From: DASZFV01 sp036494575
GTDB taxonomy: Bacteria; Myxococcota_A; Polyangia; Fen-1088
Reading direction: 5' to 3'
Length of the DNA: 64,000 nucleotides
Assembly (NCBI GenBank): GCA_036494575.1
Contig: DASXOE010000140.1
Location: forward strand, 47,944-111,943
In this document: positions 45,328 to 57,090 of the stretch, one piece after another
Layout of the letters: the number at the start of each line of letters is the position of its first letter
Position numbering within the stretch: the stretch's first letter is position 1
Notes under the pieces: model-generated
Database searches by the model: none
Told to the model about the DNA's origin: nothing
What the model saw: only the letters and a program-made list of their open reading frames with translations
Made by a program: the position numbers and the translations under genes

Positions 45328-47079
45328 ATGGCGGATCCGATTTCAGATGCGCTGACAGATCCCCTCGTCGGGAAAGTGCTGTCGCACCGCTACAAGATCC
45401 TCAAGAAGCTGGGGGAGGGAGCGATGGCCGCCGTCTACCTCGCTGAGCACTCTGGCGTCGGCAGCAACATCGTCCTCAAGGTGTTGTTGCCCGATCTGGC
45501 GGACAACCAGAACGCCGTCGAGCGCTTCCTGCAGGAGGCGAAGATCGCGTCGGAGATCCACCACGACAACGTCATCGACATCTTCTACAGCGGCCGCTCG
45601 CCCGAGGGGCAGGTCTTCCTCGCCATGGAGTACCTGCAGGGCTCCTCGTTGCTGGGTCTCATCGACGCGGAGGGGCCCATGCCGTGGGCCCGCGCCAAGC
45701 CGATCTTCCTGCAGATCTGCGCCGCGCTCGGGGCCGCGCACGCCCGCGGCGTCGTGCACCGCGACGTCAAGCCCGAGAACGTCCTCGTCGTCGAGCGCGA
45801 CAACCCCGAGGGCGGCAAGCTGGACTTCGTCAAGGTCGTCGACTTCGGCATCGCCAACGTCGGGGGACAGCTCGGGGGCCAGGGCGTGTGCGGAACGCCG
45901 GAGTACATGCCTCCCGAGCAGGCGCGCGCGCTGCCGCCCGACCCGCGCGACGACGTCTATGCCCTCGGCTGCCTCATGTACCACGTGCTCACGAGCACGG
46001 TGCCCTTCACGGCGGCCACGATCCAGCAGGTGCTCATCATGCACATGCGGCAACCGGTCGAGCCGCCGCGGGGCCGCCGCCCGGATCTGGACATCCCGAC
46101 GGGCGCACAGGCCGTCGTCATGCGCGCGCTCGCCAAGCGGCGCGAGGACCGCTACCAGAGCATGCGGGAGATCGCCGAGGCCATCGAAGGCGTCCGCATC
46201 GCCAGGCGGATGACGGCACCCTCGCGGCCGCTCGCCGCGCTCTCGGCCGAGGCGAGTCGTCCCGAACGGGTCGTCTTCCCGGCGACGGAGGCGCCGCGCC
46301 GCACGAAGCGGAACCTCGTGCTCGCGGGCCTCATCGTCCTGCTCTTCAGCTTCGCCGCGTGGTTGCGCAGCCACCCGAAGGACCCGCCGGGCCGCATCGA
46401 GATCTTCACGTCGCCCGACGACGCGGAGATCTACGTCAACGGCAAGAAGATCGGCGATCGCTCGCCCGTGATCCTGGAGGCCGCCGCGGCGTCCTATACG
46501 GTCGTCGGACGGCGCGAGGGGTATGAGGGTCGCTCGCGCACCTTCGCGCTGCCCGCGGGGACGGCCGCCCGCGTGACGCTGACGCTGCCGGTCTCCGACG
46601 CCACGCCCGTCGAGCTCGTGAGCGATCCGCCGAGCGCCGCGGTGTGGATCGACGGCCAGCCGTGGCTCGTCGACGGCTCGCCGGCGCGCACGCCGTTCAC
46701 GATCCCGAACCTGACCCCCGGCCTGCACGTCGTCGAGATGGGCGGCGTGCCCGAGCTCGCCACCTGGCGCGGCGAGATCACCTTGCGTCCCGGGACGAGC
46801 TACGCCGTGCGCGGCGTCCTGCCCAAGCCCGACGCGCCCGCGCCGGCACCCTCCGCCCGTCGCGGCCCCGGGGCGACCCGCGTGACGAGCACGGGCGGCG
46901 CGCCCGGCGGCGCGACAGGAACGGCGACCGGCGCGGCGGGCGCGGGCGGCGCGATGCTGGCGGGCGCCGGGGGCGCCGGCGGTGACACGGGCGCGGCCGT
47001 CGAGAAGCCATACCGTCCGCCGCCCGACTCCGGTATCCTCTTCCTCGATCTGCAGGGCGGCGCGCCGCGCGCCCCCTAA
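45328..47079 (+). CDS. membrane Ser/Thr kinase with C-terminal PEGA domains
   Basis: 583 residues. Kinase domain about 20-290: Gly loop LGEGAMAAVYLAE (the third loop Gly is Ala), VLKVLLPD, catalytic VHRDVKPEN, DFG, and CGTPEYMPPEQ. One membrane helix follows (about 328-345, NLVLAGLIVLLFSFAAWL). The exterior part has two PEGA-type beta repeats (about 355-425 and 430-500), then a Gly/Ala/Thr-rich low-complexity segment. Orientation implies sensing in the periplasm and signalling inside. A TATTCT -10-like box at 45309-45314 lies 13 bp before the ATG. It separates cobU from cobS on the same strand. Confidence 0.92.
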   Translation: MADPISDALTDPLVGKVLSHRYKILKKLGEGAMAAVYLAEHSGVGSNIVLKVLLPDLADNQNAVERFLQEAKIASEIHHDNVIDIFYSGRSPEGQVFLAMEYLQGSSLLGLIDAEGPMPWARAKPIFLQICAALGAAHARGVVHRDVKPENVLVVERDNPEGGKLDFVKVVDFGIANVGGQLGGQGVCGTPEYMPPEQARALPPDPRDDVYALGCLMYHVLTSTVPFTAATIQQVLIMHMRQPVEPPRGRRPDLDIPTGAQAVVMRALAKRREDRYQSMREIAEAIEGVRIARRMTAPSRPLAALSAEASRPERVVFPATEAPRRTKRNLVLAGLIVLLFSFAAWLRSHPKDPPGRIEIFTSPDDAEIYVNGKKIGDRSPVILEAAAASYTVVGRREGYEGRSRTFALPAGTAARVTLTLPVSDATPVELVSDPPSAAVWIDGQPWLVDGSPARTPFTIPNLTPGLHVVEMGGVPELATWRGEITLRPGTSYAVRGVLPKPDAPAPAPSARRGPGATRVTSTGGAPGGATGTATGAAGAGGAMLAGAGGAGGDTGAAVEKPYRPPPDSGILFLDLQGGAPRAP

Positions 47080-47089
47080 CGACCCGGCC

Positions 47090-47821
47090 TTGCGCCCCCT
47101 CGTCGCGGCCTTCGCGTTCCTGACCCGCCTGCCGGTGTGGTCGGGTCCCCTGCGCGACGTCGATCTCGGCCGCTCGCTGACGTTCTTCCCCATCGTGGGC
47201 CTCGTGCTCGGGCTCGTGCTCCGGGGCGTGGGCTCCCTGCTCGTCGGCGTCGTCGAGCCGACGCTGGCGGCGGTCGTGCTCGTGGCGCTGCTGGCGGCGC
47301 TCACGGGCGGCCTCCACCTCGACGGCGTCGCCGACGTGTTCGACGGCCTCGGCGGCGGCCGCGGCGACAAGCAGCGAACGCTCGACATCATGCGCGACAG
47401 CCGCATCGGGGCGCACGGCGCGGCCGCGCTCGTGCTCCTGCTGCTCGCCAAGGTCTTCGCCGTCGCGGACCTGCTCGCGCGGCGCGATCTGGCCAGCTTG
47501 GTCGTGTTCCCGGCCGTCGCGCGCTGGGCTGTGACGCCGGCGATCGTCTTCCATCCCTACGCCCGCCCGGAGGGTCTGGGGCGCGCCTTCAACGGCGAGG
47601 CCCGGCCCTGGCAGGTCGCGGGCGCGACGGCCATCCTCGCGCTCGCCATCGGCGCCCTCGGTCAGCGCTTCATCGCACCCGCCGCGGGCGCGCTCGTCGC
47701 GGCGTCGCTGTTGGCGCTGTGGCTGCGGCGTCGCCTCGGTGGTCTCACGGGCGATGTCTATGGCGCCGCGATCGAGCTCGCCGAGGTGGCAGCGCTCGCG
47801 ATCGCGGGCGCCATGCGCTGA
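47090..47821 (+). CDS. cobS: adenosylcobinamide-GDP ribazoletransferase (cobalamin synthase)
   Basis: 243 residues from TTG at 47090, 10 bp after the kinase gene. CobS is a membrane enzyme joining adenosylcobinamide-GDP with alpha-ribazole (phosphate) to form cobalamin (phosphate). The signature ALTGGLHLDGVADVFDGLGGG with its metal-binding Asp cluster is near residue 70, followed by IMRDSRIGAHG and about six hydrophobic helices. N-terminal AFAFLTRLPV is typical. A longer upstream frame (from 46982) is a kinase shadow. Confidence 0.93.
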   Translation: MRPLVAAFAFLTRLPVWSGPLRDVDLGRSLTFFPIVGLVLGLVLRGVGSLLVGVVEPTLAAVVLVALLAALTGGLHLDGVADVFDGLGGGRGDKQRTLDIMRDSRIGAHGAAALVLLLLAKVFAVADLLARRDLASLVVFPAVARWAVTPAIVFHPYARPEGLGRAFNGEARPWQVAGATAILALAIGALGQRFIAPAAGALVAASLLALWLRRRLGGLTGDVYGAAIELAEVAALAIAGAMR

Positions 47822-47830
47822 GGCGCAACA

Positions 47831-47859
47831 TTGACGCCTCGTCGGGCGGGCGCTACGGT
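47831..47859 (+). promoter_or_regulatory. predicted promoter of the VOC protein gene
   Basis: TTGACG at 47831-47836, a 17-bp spacer and TACGGT at 47854-47859, then 12 bp to the ATG at 47872. No Shine-Dalgarno sequence fits in the leader. Confidence 0.65.
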
Positions 47860-47871
47860 CCCGGCACACGC

Positions 47872-48327
47872 ATGGCCGAACCCATCGTCCACATCGAGTT
47901 CGCGAGCGCCGACTTCGCGCGTACCGCGGCCTTCTACGGCCAGCTCTTCGGTTGGGAGACACAGCAGAACGCCACCGCGAGCTACATGAAGTTCGACGGC
48001 GCCGACGGGCCCAGCGGCGGTTGGGTGCGCGCCGACATGGTGCAGAGCGCCGGCCCCATCCCTTATCTCGTCGTGGCAGACCTGACCGCGACCATGGAGA
48101 AGGTCGAGAAGGCCGGCGGTCGCATCATCGCGCGGCGCATGCCGTTCGCGGGCGGCGGCGACGTCGGCCTGGTCGCCGATCCCGACGGCAACGTCCTCGG
48201 TCTGTGGATGAAGAAACGCGGCGAAGGCAAGGCCGAACCGGCCGACAAGGCCGCGAGAAAAGCCCCGGCCGCCGCCAAGGCCGCGCCCAAGGCGCCGGCG
48301 CGTAAGCCCGCCAAGCGCAGCAAATAG
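47872..48327 (+). CDS. VOC (glyoxalase/bleomycin-resistance-like) superfamily protein
   Basis: 151 residues from ATG at 47872. One VOC module pair: IVHIEFASADFARTAAFYGQLFGWE, then YLVVADLTATMEKVEKAGGRII and FAGGGDVGLVADPDGNVLGLW. Members are metal-dependent lyases, dioxygenases or drug-binding proteins; the role here is unknown. The last 35 residues are Lys/Ala/Pro-rich with an H1-histone-like composition and could bind nucleic acid or polyanions. It converges on the PLD gene with a 7-bp gap. It was chosen over a long overlapping frame by its promoter and homology start. Confidence 0.88.
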   Translation: MAEPIVHIEFASADFARTAAFYGQLFGWETQQNATASYMKFDGADGPSGGWVRADMVQSAGPIPYLVVADLTATMEKVEKAGGRIIARRMPFAGGGDVGLVADPDGNVLGLWMKKRGEGKAEPADKAARKAPAAAKAAPKAPARKPAKRSK

Positions 48328-48334
48328 CGCGCGG

Positions 48335-49477
48335 TCAAAGCCAACGCCGCAGGGCGTAGGCGAAGCGCTCGAGCAGGCGAACGAACCAGGAGCGCCGCGC
48401 GAAGGCGGCCAGCGTCAGCTCGTTGCTGGCCGCCATGTCCTCCTCGAGCATGCTCACGGCGGCGGCGTTGCACGGGCCGTCGAGAATGTTGACGACGAGC
48501 TCGAGGTTGTAGGCGAGCGAGCGGTGGTCGAGATTGTAGCTGCCGATCGAGACGAACTCGTCGTCGACGGCGAGCAGCTTGGTGTGGACGAAGGCCGGGC
48601 TGCGCCAGATGCGCACGCCGGCGCGCAGGAGCGGCTCGAAGACGGCGCGCGCCGCGAGATCTATGAGGCGCGAGTCGCTCACGCGCGGCACGAGCAGGCG
48701 AACGTCCACGCCGCGGGCGACTCCGTTCGCGAGCGCGCGCAGGATGCCGCGATCGGGAACGAAGTAGGGGTTGGCGAGCACGATGCGCCTGCGGCCCTCG
48801 CGCGCGGCGTGAAGCCCGGCGCGCCTGATCAGGAAGCGGTCGACGAGCTCGCTGTTGGAGACGACGGCGATGCGCGCCTCACCCGCCGCCGGAAGCTTCC
48901 CGAGCCCCTCGGGCGCGAGGCGCGCGCGCTTGCGGGCGCGCCGGTTCCACGTCGCGAGGAAGGTAGCCTCGATCGCCGCCACGGCCGGGCCTTCGAGGCG
49001 CACGGCCGCGTCGTGCCAGCCGCCGCCGCCCGCCTCGGCCTCGAGCCATTCGTCGGAGATGTTGAGCCCGCCCGTGAACGCCACGCGCCCGTCACACACG
49101 AGCGTCTTGCGGTGGTTTCGGCGCCACAGCAGCCAGAAGCGCCGCCGCCCGAAGCGCGGGCGGTGGTACGCGATCGTGTGCACGCCGCCTGCGCGCAGCC
49201 GATCGAAGAAGGCGGCGGGCGTCTCCCGACAGCCGACAAAGTCGTAGAGGAGGCGCACGGCGACGCCGCGGCCTGACGCAGCCAGCAGCGCGTCGGCGAA
49301 GCGCCGCCCGATCGTGTCGTCGCTGAAGATGTACATCTCCAGCGAGACGCGCGTGCGCGCGGACTCGATGGCGGCCAGCCACGCGGGGAACGCCTCGCGC
49401 CCGTTGCGCAGCAACCGCACGGCGTTGCCGGCGACGAGCGTCTCGGGGTCTTCGATGTATCGAGGTCCGGTGATCAT
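48335..49477 (-). CDS. phospholipase D family protein (cardiolipin synthase-like)
   Basis: 380 residues. Two HKD motifs are intact: NHRKTLVCDGRVAFTGGLNI (near residue 121) and VHTKLLAVDDEFVSIGSYNLDHRS (near residue 303). Enzymes of this layout condense two phosphatidylglycerols or phosphatidylglycerol with phosphatidylethanolamine to cardiolipin. No N-terminal membrane helices are seen, which fits the shorter ClsB-like form rather than ClsA. Start ATG at 49477, divergent from infA; the infA -35 box overlaps this start codon. Confidence 0.92.
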   Translation of the reverse strand: MITGPRYIEDPETLVAGNAVRLLRNGREAFPAWLAAIESARTRVSLEMYIFSDDTIGRRFADALLAASGRGVAVRLLYDFVGCRETPAAFFDRLRAGGVHTIAYHRPRFGRRRFWLLWRRNHRKTLVCDGRVAFTGGLNISDEWLEAEAGGGGWHDAAVRLEGPAVAAIEATFLATWNRRARKRARLAPEGLGKLPAAGEARIAVVSNSELVDRFLIRRAGLHAAREGRRRIVLANPYFVPDRGILRALANGVARGVDVRLLVPRVSDSRLIDLAARAVFEPLLRAGVRIWRSPAFVHTKLLAVDDEFVSIGSYNLDHRSLAYNLELVVNILDGPCNAAAVSMLEEDMAASNELTLAAFARRSWFVRLLERFAYALRRWL

Positions 49478-49505
49478 TGACCGAGCCCTTGCGAGCGCGT
49501 AAGGT
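49477..49505 (+). promoter_or_regulatory. predicted promoter of infA
   Basis: TTGACC at 49477-49482, a 17-bp spacer and TAAGGT at 49500-49505, 10 bp before the GTG at 49516. This placement decides the infA start, since the longer frame from 49477 would begin inside the promoter. Confidence 0.68.
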
Positions 49506-49515
49506 CTGCCCCGCC

Positions 49516-49731
49516 GTGGGCCGAGAAGAGCATATAGAGTTTCAGGGACGCGTCGTCGAGGTGTTGCCCGCCGGCAATTTTCGCATCGAGCTCGAAAACG
49601 GGCATCAGGTTCTCGCGCACCTGGGCGGAAAGCTGCGCAAGCACCGCATCCGCGTCGTCCTCGGTGACAAGGTCACCGTCGCTCTCACCCCTTATGATCC
49701 CACGCGCGGGATTGTCGTCTATCGCGGCTAG
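49516..49731 (+). CDS. infA: translation initiation factor IF-1
   Basis: 71 residues from GTG at 49516, matching the usual 72. IF-1 binds the 30S A site during initiation. S1/OB fold with EEHIEFQGRVVEVLP, FRIELENGHQVLAHLGGKLRKHRIRV and DPTRGIVVYR. No Shine-Dalgarno site; the promoter -10 lies 10 bp upstream, so the message is nearly leaderless. It is followed by htrA after 51 bp. It is isolated from ribosomal protein genes, so the genome may hold another copy. Confidence 0.95.
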   Translation: MGREEHIEFQGRVVEVLPAGNFRIELENGHQVLAHLGGKLRKHRIRVVLGDKVTVALTPYDPTRGIVVYRG

Positions 49732-49782
49732 GGGCGCGGCCCAAGGCCGCGCGGGCGGGTGGCAGGGCGTGGAGGTCCAGAC

Positions 49783-51189
<1,407 letters not shown>

Positions 51190-51216
51190 GAAGGTCCCAC
51201 GCCAGCGCGATGGGCG

Positions 51217-51915
51217 CTAACGTCCGTTGATCGGATCGAGGGAGCCGGGGGTGCGCGTCTCGGGGCGCGTCAAGAAGAACGTCGCCGCGATGCCCCCGGC
51301 GACGGCGGCGCCCACGCCGGTCCAGAACCACCACTTTCGCCACAGCGGCTGAGGCCCGAGCTGAGTCGCCGACGGCGCGGGCGACGTCACGACCGCAACG
51401 GCGCCCGTCGGGATGGTCGGCGTTCCCTCGTCGCGAACGGCGGCGGGAAGAGGAGGCGGCGCGGCGGCCCGGGCCGGCGCGAGCGGCGTCACGACGGGCG
51501 GCGCTTCGACGGGTTTCGGCTCGACCGCGGGCGCCGGTGGGGCGGCGGCCTGCGTCTCCAGCTGCTTCGACATCTCGGCGATGAGCTCCTCGACGCGCCA
51601 CCGGTTCGGCGCGTGCGGCTCGAGAGCGAGGTAGCGGCGGAAGAAGAAGCGCGCGCGCTCGAACTTTCCCATGTTGCGGTAGCACTGCGCGATGTTGAAG
51701 AGGAACCCGGGCAGAGGCTTCGCCTCGTAGGCCGACTGATAGTCGGCGAGCGCGTCGCCGAACTTGCCGAGGTCGAAGCTCTTCTCGGCGCGATCGTAGA
51801 GGGCGCGCGCTTGCTTCTCGTCGTCGAGCGGCGCTGCTCGCGTCGTCGCCGACGCCGCCAGCAACACGAAGGCGAGAAGAACGCCGAGCAGCCGCCCGGA
51901 CGCCGCGATGGCCAT
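51217..51915 (-). CDS. TPR protein with signal sequence and C-terminal membrane helix
   Basis: 232 residues. A signal peptide or anchor (about 1-27, LLGVLLAFVLLAASATTRA) precedes a TPR block (about 30-105), with ALYDRAEKSFDLGKFGDALADYQSAYEA and FLFNIAQCYRNMGKFERARFFFRRYLAL. A Pro/Ala-rich linker and a membrane helix follow (about 195-215, WWFWTGVGAAVAGGIAATFFL). It ends in GSLDPINGR, resembling the tails of the two kinases upstream. It starts 14 bp after the kinase stop, so it is the third gene of a kinase-kinase-TPR operon and a plausible envelope partner or substrate. Confidence 0.85.
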   Translation of the reverse strand: MAIAASGRLLGVLLAFVLLAASATTRAAPLDDEKQARALYDRAEKSFDLGKFGDALADYQSAYEAKPLPGFLFNIAQCYRNMGKFERARFFFRRYLALEPHAPNRWRVEELIAEMSKQLETQAAAPPAPAVEPKPVEAPPVVTPLAPARAAAPPPLPAAVRDEGTPTIPTGAVAVVTSPAPSATQLGPQPLWRKWWFWTGVGAAVAGGIAATFFLTRPETRTPGSLDPINGR

Positions 51916-51929
51916 GGCGTCACTATCCT

Positions 51930-53368
51930 CTATCGCGGGAAGGGATCGATGGTTTTTTCGCTGCCGAGAGGGCCGATGCCTCGAGACGCGGGCGCGCGCG
52001 CCGGTCGGGGCAGCGGAGCCCGCGGCGAGAGGATGGCGCGGACCGTGCGGGTCGCCGCCGTCGAGACCTCGAGACGCACGGTCTCATGGCCGGCGCGGGC
52101 GACGTCGACGAGGACCGTGCCGGCGCGGCGCGCGAAGGCTCGGCGAAAGGGCGTCAGACCGAGCAGCGCGCCGTCAGAGACGAGCCGCGCCTCCGCGCCC
52201 GGAGGCTCCGACTCGAACGTGAGGGTCACGAACGGCGCCGCCGTGCTCGTGAGCGGCGGGGCGGCAGGCAAAGCGCGCGCCTCGGCGCGACCCGACGGCC
52301 GAGGCCAGCCGCGCGCCACGAGAAAGCCCGCGAGCAGAAGGCCGCCGAGCGCCGCCGCGACGCCGAGGGCGCGGACCGGCAGTCGGCGCGCGCGCCCGAG
52401 CGACGTCGCGCCCGTCACGATCGACACCGCCTCGCCGCGCGACAGCGCGGAGAGCTTCGCCCCGAGCTCGGACGCCGACGAGAAACGGTCGAGTGGCTCC
52501 TTGGCCATGCATCCCTGCACGATCGCGTCGAGCGCGCGGCCGAGCGGCGTCGCGCGCAGCTTCGGCGGGAGCCGCGGCACGGGCGCGCTCAGGTGCTGGA
52601 TGAGCAGCTCGCCAGAGCTCCAACCCTCGTACGGCAGCCGGCCGCAGGCGAGCTCGTAGAGCATGACCCCCACGGCATAGAGGTCGGTCGCGTGATCGAC
52701 GGCGCCCCCCGAAGCCTGCTCGGGCGATGCGTAGGCCGGCGTCCCCACGAACGGCCCACGCCGCACGCCCGAAGACGACGACGCCCGCGGCTCGACGTCG
52801 AACGGCGTGCGCGCCGGCAGCGGCACGGCGACGCCGAAGTCGAGCAGCTTCACGAAGACGTCCGAGCCTTGACGCTCGCACAGGAAGACGTTCTCGGGCT
52901 TGAGATCACGGTGCACCACGCCCGCCGCGTGCGCGGCGGCGAGCGCCGCGCAAACGTCCGCGAGGATGGGCAGAAAGCGCTCGGGCGGCAGCGGGCCCTC
53001 GCGCATCGCCGCGCCCAGGGAGCGGCCCTCGAGCAGCTCCATGACGAGGCCCGCGTGCTCCTCGGTCTCGACGACGTCGGTCACCTCTACGATGTGCGGA
53101 TGATTGATGCGGTTGATCGAGAGGGCCTCCGCGAAGAACCGCGCGCGCGCCGCCGGGCGCCTCGTGACCGTGGCGTCGAGGACCTTGAGCGCCGCGCGCC
53201 GCCCCAGCTTTTCGTGGATGACCTCGAATACGCAGCCGCCCGTGCCCTCGCCGAGAAGCCGCGAGAGGACGTAAGGCCCGATCTGCTGGCCCACGTGCGG
53301 GAGCCGACGCTGCCCGGGTCGAGGCTTCTCGGCCGGCGTCTCCGGGGCGGTGTCTGGGGGCACATGGC

Positions 53369-53372
<4 letters not shown>
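51930..53372 (-). CDS. membrane Ser/Thr kinase with PEGA-like tail
   Basis: 480 residues from ATG at 53372, overlapping the upstream kinase stop by 4 bp. Kinase domain about 32-300: LGEGTGGCVFEV, AALKVLD, VHRDLKPEN, DFGVA and VGTPAYASPEQ. One membrane helix at about 345-365 (LGVAAALGGLLLAGFLVA). A PEGA-like beta unit follows (about 390-460: FVTLTFESEPPGAEARLV and GLTPFRRAF). The protein ends in KTIDPFPR. Between the DFG and the APE-like motif it carries an insertion rich in Ser/Arg. The tail probably senses or binds envelope components. Confidence 0.92.
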
Positions 53373-54877
<1,505 letters not shown>

Positions 54878-54939
54878 CGATGCGCTAGGCTCCGCGCCCG
54901 CTCTTGTCCGCGCCTCGACCACCCGATAGCAACATCGGC

Positions 54940-55626
54940 ATGCAGACGGACGCCGTCGGCGAGCATCCGTTCGCGGGAGGGCTCCGCCGCGTGTCGACCG
55001 GTCCGGAGCCGCTCGCGCTCGCGCGACTCCGCGCGCTGATGCTCGAGGTCGCGAGCGGGGGCAGCGCGCGGCTCCGCGAGGCGCTCGAAGGGTTTCGTTC
55101 CTGGCGCGCGCTCGAGACCCTCTGCGGCAGCGAGTGGACGGCAGGTCTGCGACGAAGCTCCCCCGCCGCGCGCGGCTTGCTCCAGAACCGCTTGCGGGCG
55201 CTCGGCGCGGCGCCGATCACGATCGCGGCGGCGGAGCGATTGCCTGTCGGCTCTTGCGTGCACGTTCGAGGAACCATCCGCCCCATGCTCCCGACCGGCT
55301 CAAAAGGTAGCCCTAAATCCCACATCTGGTCCCGTAGTGCGATGTCCACCCATAATGTACGCGCCACGGTCGAGGAGGGACACGACTTTTTTTTGACGGA
55401 TGAAGAGGGGCGGACGGTCTGCGTCATGGTGGCCCGCGGCCACCTCGTCAATGCCGATCAGCTGATTTCAGGCGATCGGGTCTCGGTCTTCGGCTTCACG
55501 GACCTCGTCTCGGCAGCCCCTCCGCACGCCACGTCCATCGACCGCGCCGCGTCTACGCCGGCGCTCCGCGCGGGTGACGACCTTCCTTTACTCATCCGAA
55601 GGCTCGACGCCGCTCAAGAACGGTGA
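54940..55626 (+). CDS. unknown protein with OB-like C-terminal part
   Basis: 228 residues from ATG at 54940 (TTG at 54904 is also in frame). The first 95 residues are helical and Leu/Arg/Ala-rich. From about 105 to 195 a beta-rich stretch with GSCVHVRGTIRP, DFFLTDEEGRTVCVMVARGHLV and GDRVSVFGFTDLV suggests an OB-type barrel. No family recognised. Codon 5'-TTT TTT TTG in this segment forms a run of eight T (55387-55394). The stop lies 57 bp before the kamA ATG, with the kamA promoter partly downstream of it. Divergent from the kinase operon. Confidence 0.6.
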   Translation: MQTDAVGEHPFAGGLRRVSTGPEPLALARLRALMLEVASGGSARLREALEGFRSWRALETLCGSEWTAGLRRSSPAARGLLQNRLRALGAAPITIAAAERLPVGSCVHVRGTIRPMLPTGSKGSPKSHIWSRSAMSTHNVRATVEEGHDFFLTDEEGRTVCVMVARGHLVNADQLISGDRVSVFGFTDLVSAAPPHATSIDRAASTPALRAGDDLPLLIRRLDAAQER

Positions 55627-55646
55627 GCCCGGCACCGATCGAAGCT

Positions 55647-55675
55647 TTGAGGGTTGCGCACTTGCGCGCTACGCT
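55647..55675 (+). promoter_or_regulatory. predicted promoter of kamA
   Basis: TTGAGG at 55647-55652, a 17-bp spacer and TACGCT at 55670-55675, 7 bp before ATG 55683. It supports that ATG over the upstream in-frame GTG at 55623. Confidence 0.6.
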
Positions 55676-55682
55676 GGACGTC

Positions 55683-57083
55683 ATGCCGCCCGCAACGGAA
55701 GGTGGGAAGCTCTCCGTCGTAGGCGAGGAGCCCGCGCCCGCCATCAAACCGCCCGTCGCTCCGGCGACGTTGACGCATCGGGACCTGCTCGGTGGCGACT
55801 TCTGGCGGCGCATCCCGGCCTACGCCGGCGTCACGGAGGCCGAGTTCCTCGACCATCGCTGGCAGGCCAAGCACTCGATCACGAACATTCCAAAGCTGCT
55901 CGGCACGCTCGCCGGGCTGGTCTCGGACGCCTTCGTCGCGGACGCGCAGCGCGGCTTCGAGCGCGCGCCGATGTCCGTGCGCGTGTCGCCGTACCTCCTG
56001 TCGCTCATCGATTGGGGGAACCCGCTCGAGGATCCGCTGCGCCAGCAGTTCATCCCGCTCGGCTCGCGCCTCTTACCCGACCACCCGAAGCTCGACCTCG
56101 ACTCCTTGCACGAGCGGGCTGACATGGCCGTGCCGGGCCTGACCCACCGCTACACGGACAAGGCGCTCTTTCTCGCGCTCGACACCTGCCCCGTGTACTG
56201 CCGCTTCTGCACGCGCAGCTACGCCGTCGGCATCGACACCGAGGAGGTCTCGAAGTTCCAGCTCAAGGTGAACGCCGAGCGCTGGGAGCAGACCTTCGCG
56301 TACATCCGCTCGCGGCCCGAGCTCGAGGACATCGTGATCTCGGGCGGCGACGCGTTCCAGCTGCGCGCCGAGCAGATCACGCTCATCGGCAAGACGCTGC
56401 TCGGCATCGAGCACGTGCGGCGTATGCGCTTCGCGACCAAGGGCCCGGCCGTCATGCCTCAGAAGCTGCTCACCGACGACGCGTGGACCGACGCGCTCAC
56501 GGGCGTCGTCGAGCACGGCCGCAAGCTGCACAAGGAGGTGGTCCTCCACACGCACTTCAACCACCCGCGCGAGATCACGGAAATCACACGGCGGGCGATG
56601 GACCGCCTCTTCGAGCGGGGCATCACCGTGCGCAACCAATCGGTGCTGCAGCGCCGCGTGAACGACGACGTCGAGACGATGCGCCTGCTCGTCAAGCGGC
56701 TGTCTTACCTGAACGTCCACCCGTACTACGTCTACGTCCACGATCTCGTGAAGGGCGTCGAGGACCTGCGCACCACGCTGCAGACAGCGCTCGACCTCGA
56801 GAAGGGGATCCGCGGCGCAACGGCGGGCTTCAACACGCCGACGGTCGTCGTCGACGCGCCGGGCGGCGGCGGCAAGCGCGACGCGCACTCCTTCGAGCAC
56901 TACGACCGCACGACCGGCGTCTCCGTCTACACGAGCCCCGCCGTCCACCCGGGGCACGTCTACTACTACTTCGATCCCATCGACCTGCTGCCGCCCGAGG
57001 GCCAGGCGCGCTGGGCCGATCCGGCGCAGCACGAGGCCATGCTCGACGAGGCGCTGGCCGCCGCCAAGCGGACGCCGCACTGA
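55683..57083 (+). CDS. kamA: lysine 2,3-aminomutase (radical SAM)
   Basis: 466 residues from ATG at 55683. KamA interconverts L-lysine and beta-lysine using a 4Fe-4S cluster, S-adenosylmethionine and pyridoxal phosphate. The cluster motif Cys-x3-Cys-x2-Cys is seen in DTCPVYCRFCTRSYAVG (near residue 165), followed by DIVISGGDAFQL and HTHFNHPREIT. A C-terminal extension beyond the short EF-P-modifying EpmB form favours true KamA. The N-terminal 25 residues are variable. A GTG at 55623 could add 20 residues. Followed after 7 bp by a Cys-motif protein. Confidence 0.9.
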   Translation: MPPATEGGKLSVVGEEPAPAIKPPVAPATLTHRDLLGGDFWRRIPAYAGVTEAEFLDHRWQAKHSITNIPKLLGTLAGLVSDAFVADAQRGFERAPMSVRVSPYLLSLIDWGNPLEDPLRQQFIPLGSRLLPDHPKLDLDSLHERADMAVPGLTHRYTDKALFLALDTCPVYCRFCTRSYAVGIDTEEVSKFQLKVNAERWEQTFAYIRSRPELEDIVISGGDAFQLRAEQITLIGKTLLGIEHVRRMRFATKGPAVMPQKLLTDDAWTDALTGVVEHGRKLHKEVVLHTHFNHPREITEITRRAMDRLFERGITVRNQSVLQRRVNDDVETMRLLVKRLSYLNVHPYYVYVHDLVKGVEDLRTTLQTALDLEKGIRGATAGFNTPTVVVDAPGGGGKRDAHSFEHYDRTTGVSVYTSPAVHPGHVYYYFDPIDLLPPEGQARWADPAQHEAMLDEALAAAKRTPH

Positions 57084-57090
57084 GGACATC

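Noticed and set aside
46870..46990. Gly/Ala-rich GGCGCG-type repeats near the end of the kinase gene
   Set aside because: Low-complexity coding sequence in frame with the kinase, not a CRISPR or mobile repeat.
51204..51218. Small hairpin AGCGC-GATGG-GCGCT between htrA and the TPR gene
   Set aside because: Only a 5-bp stem and no T-tract; likely chance at this GC content.
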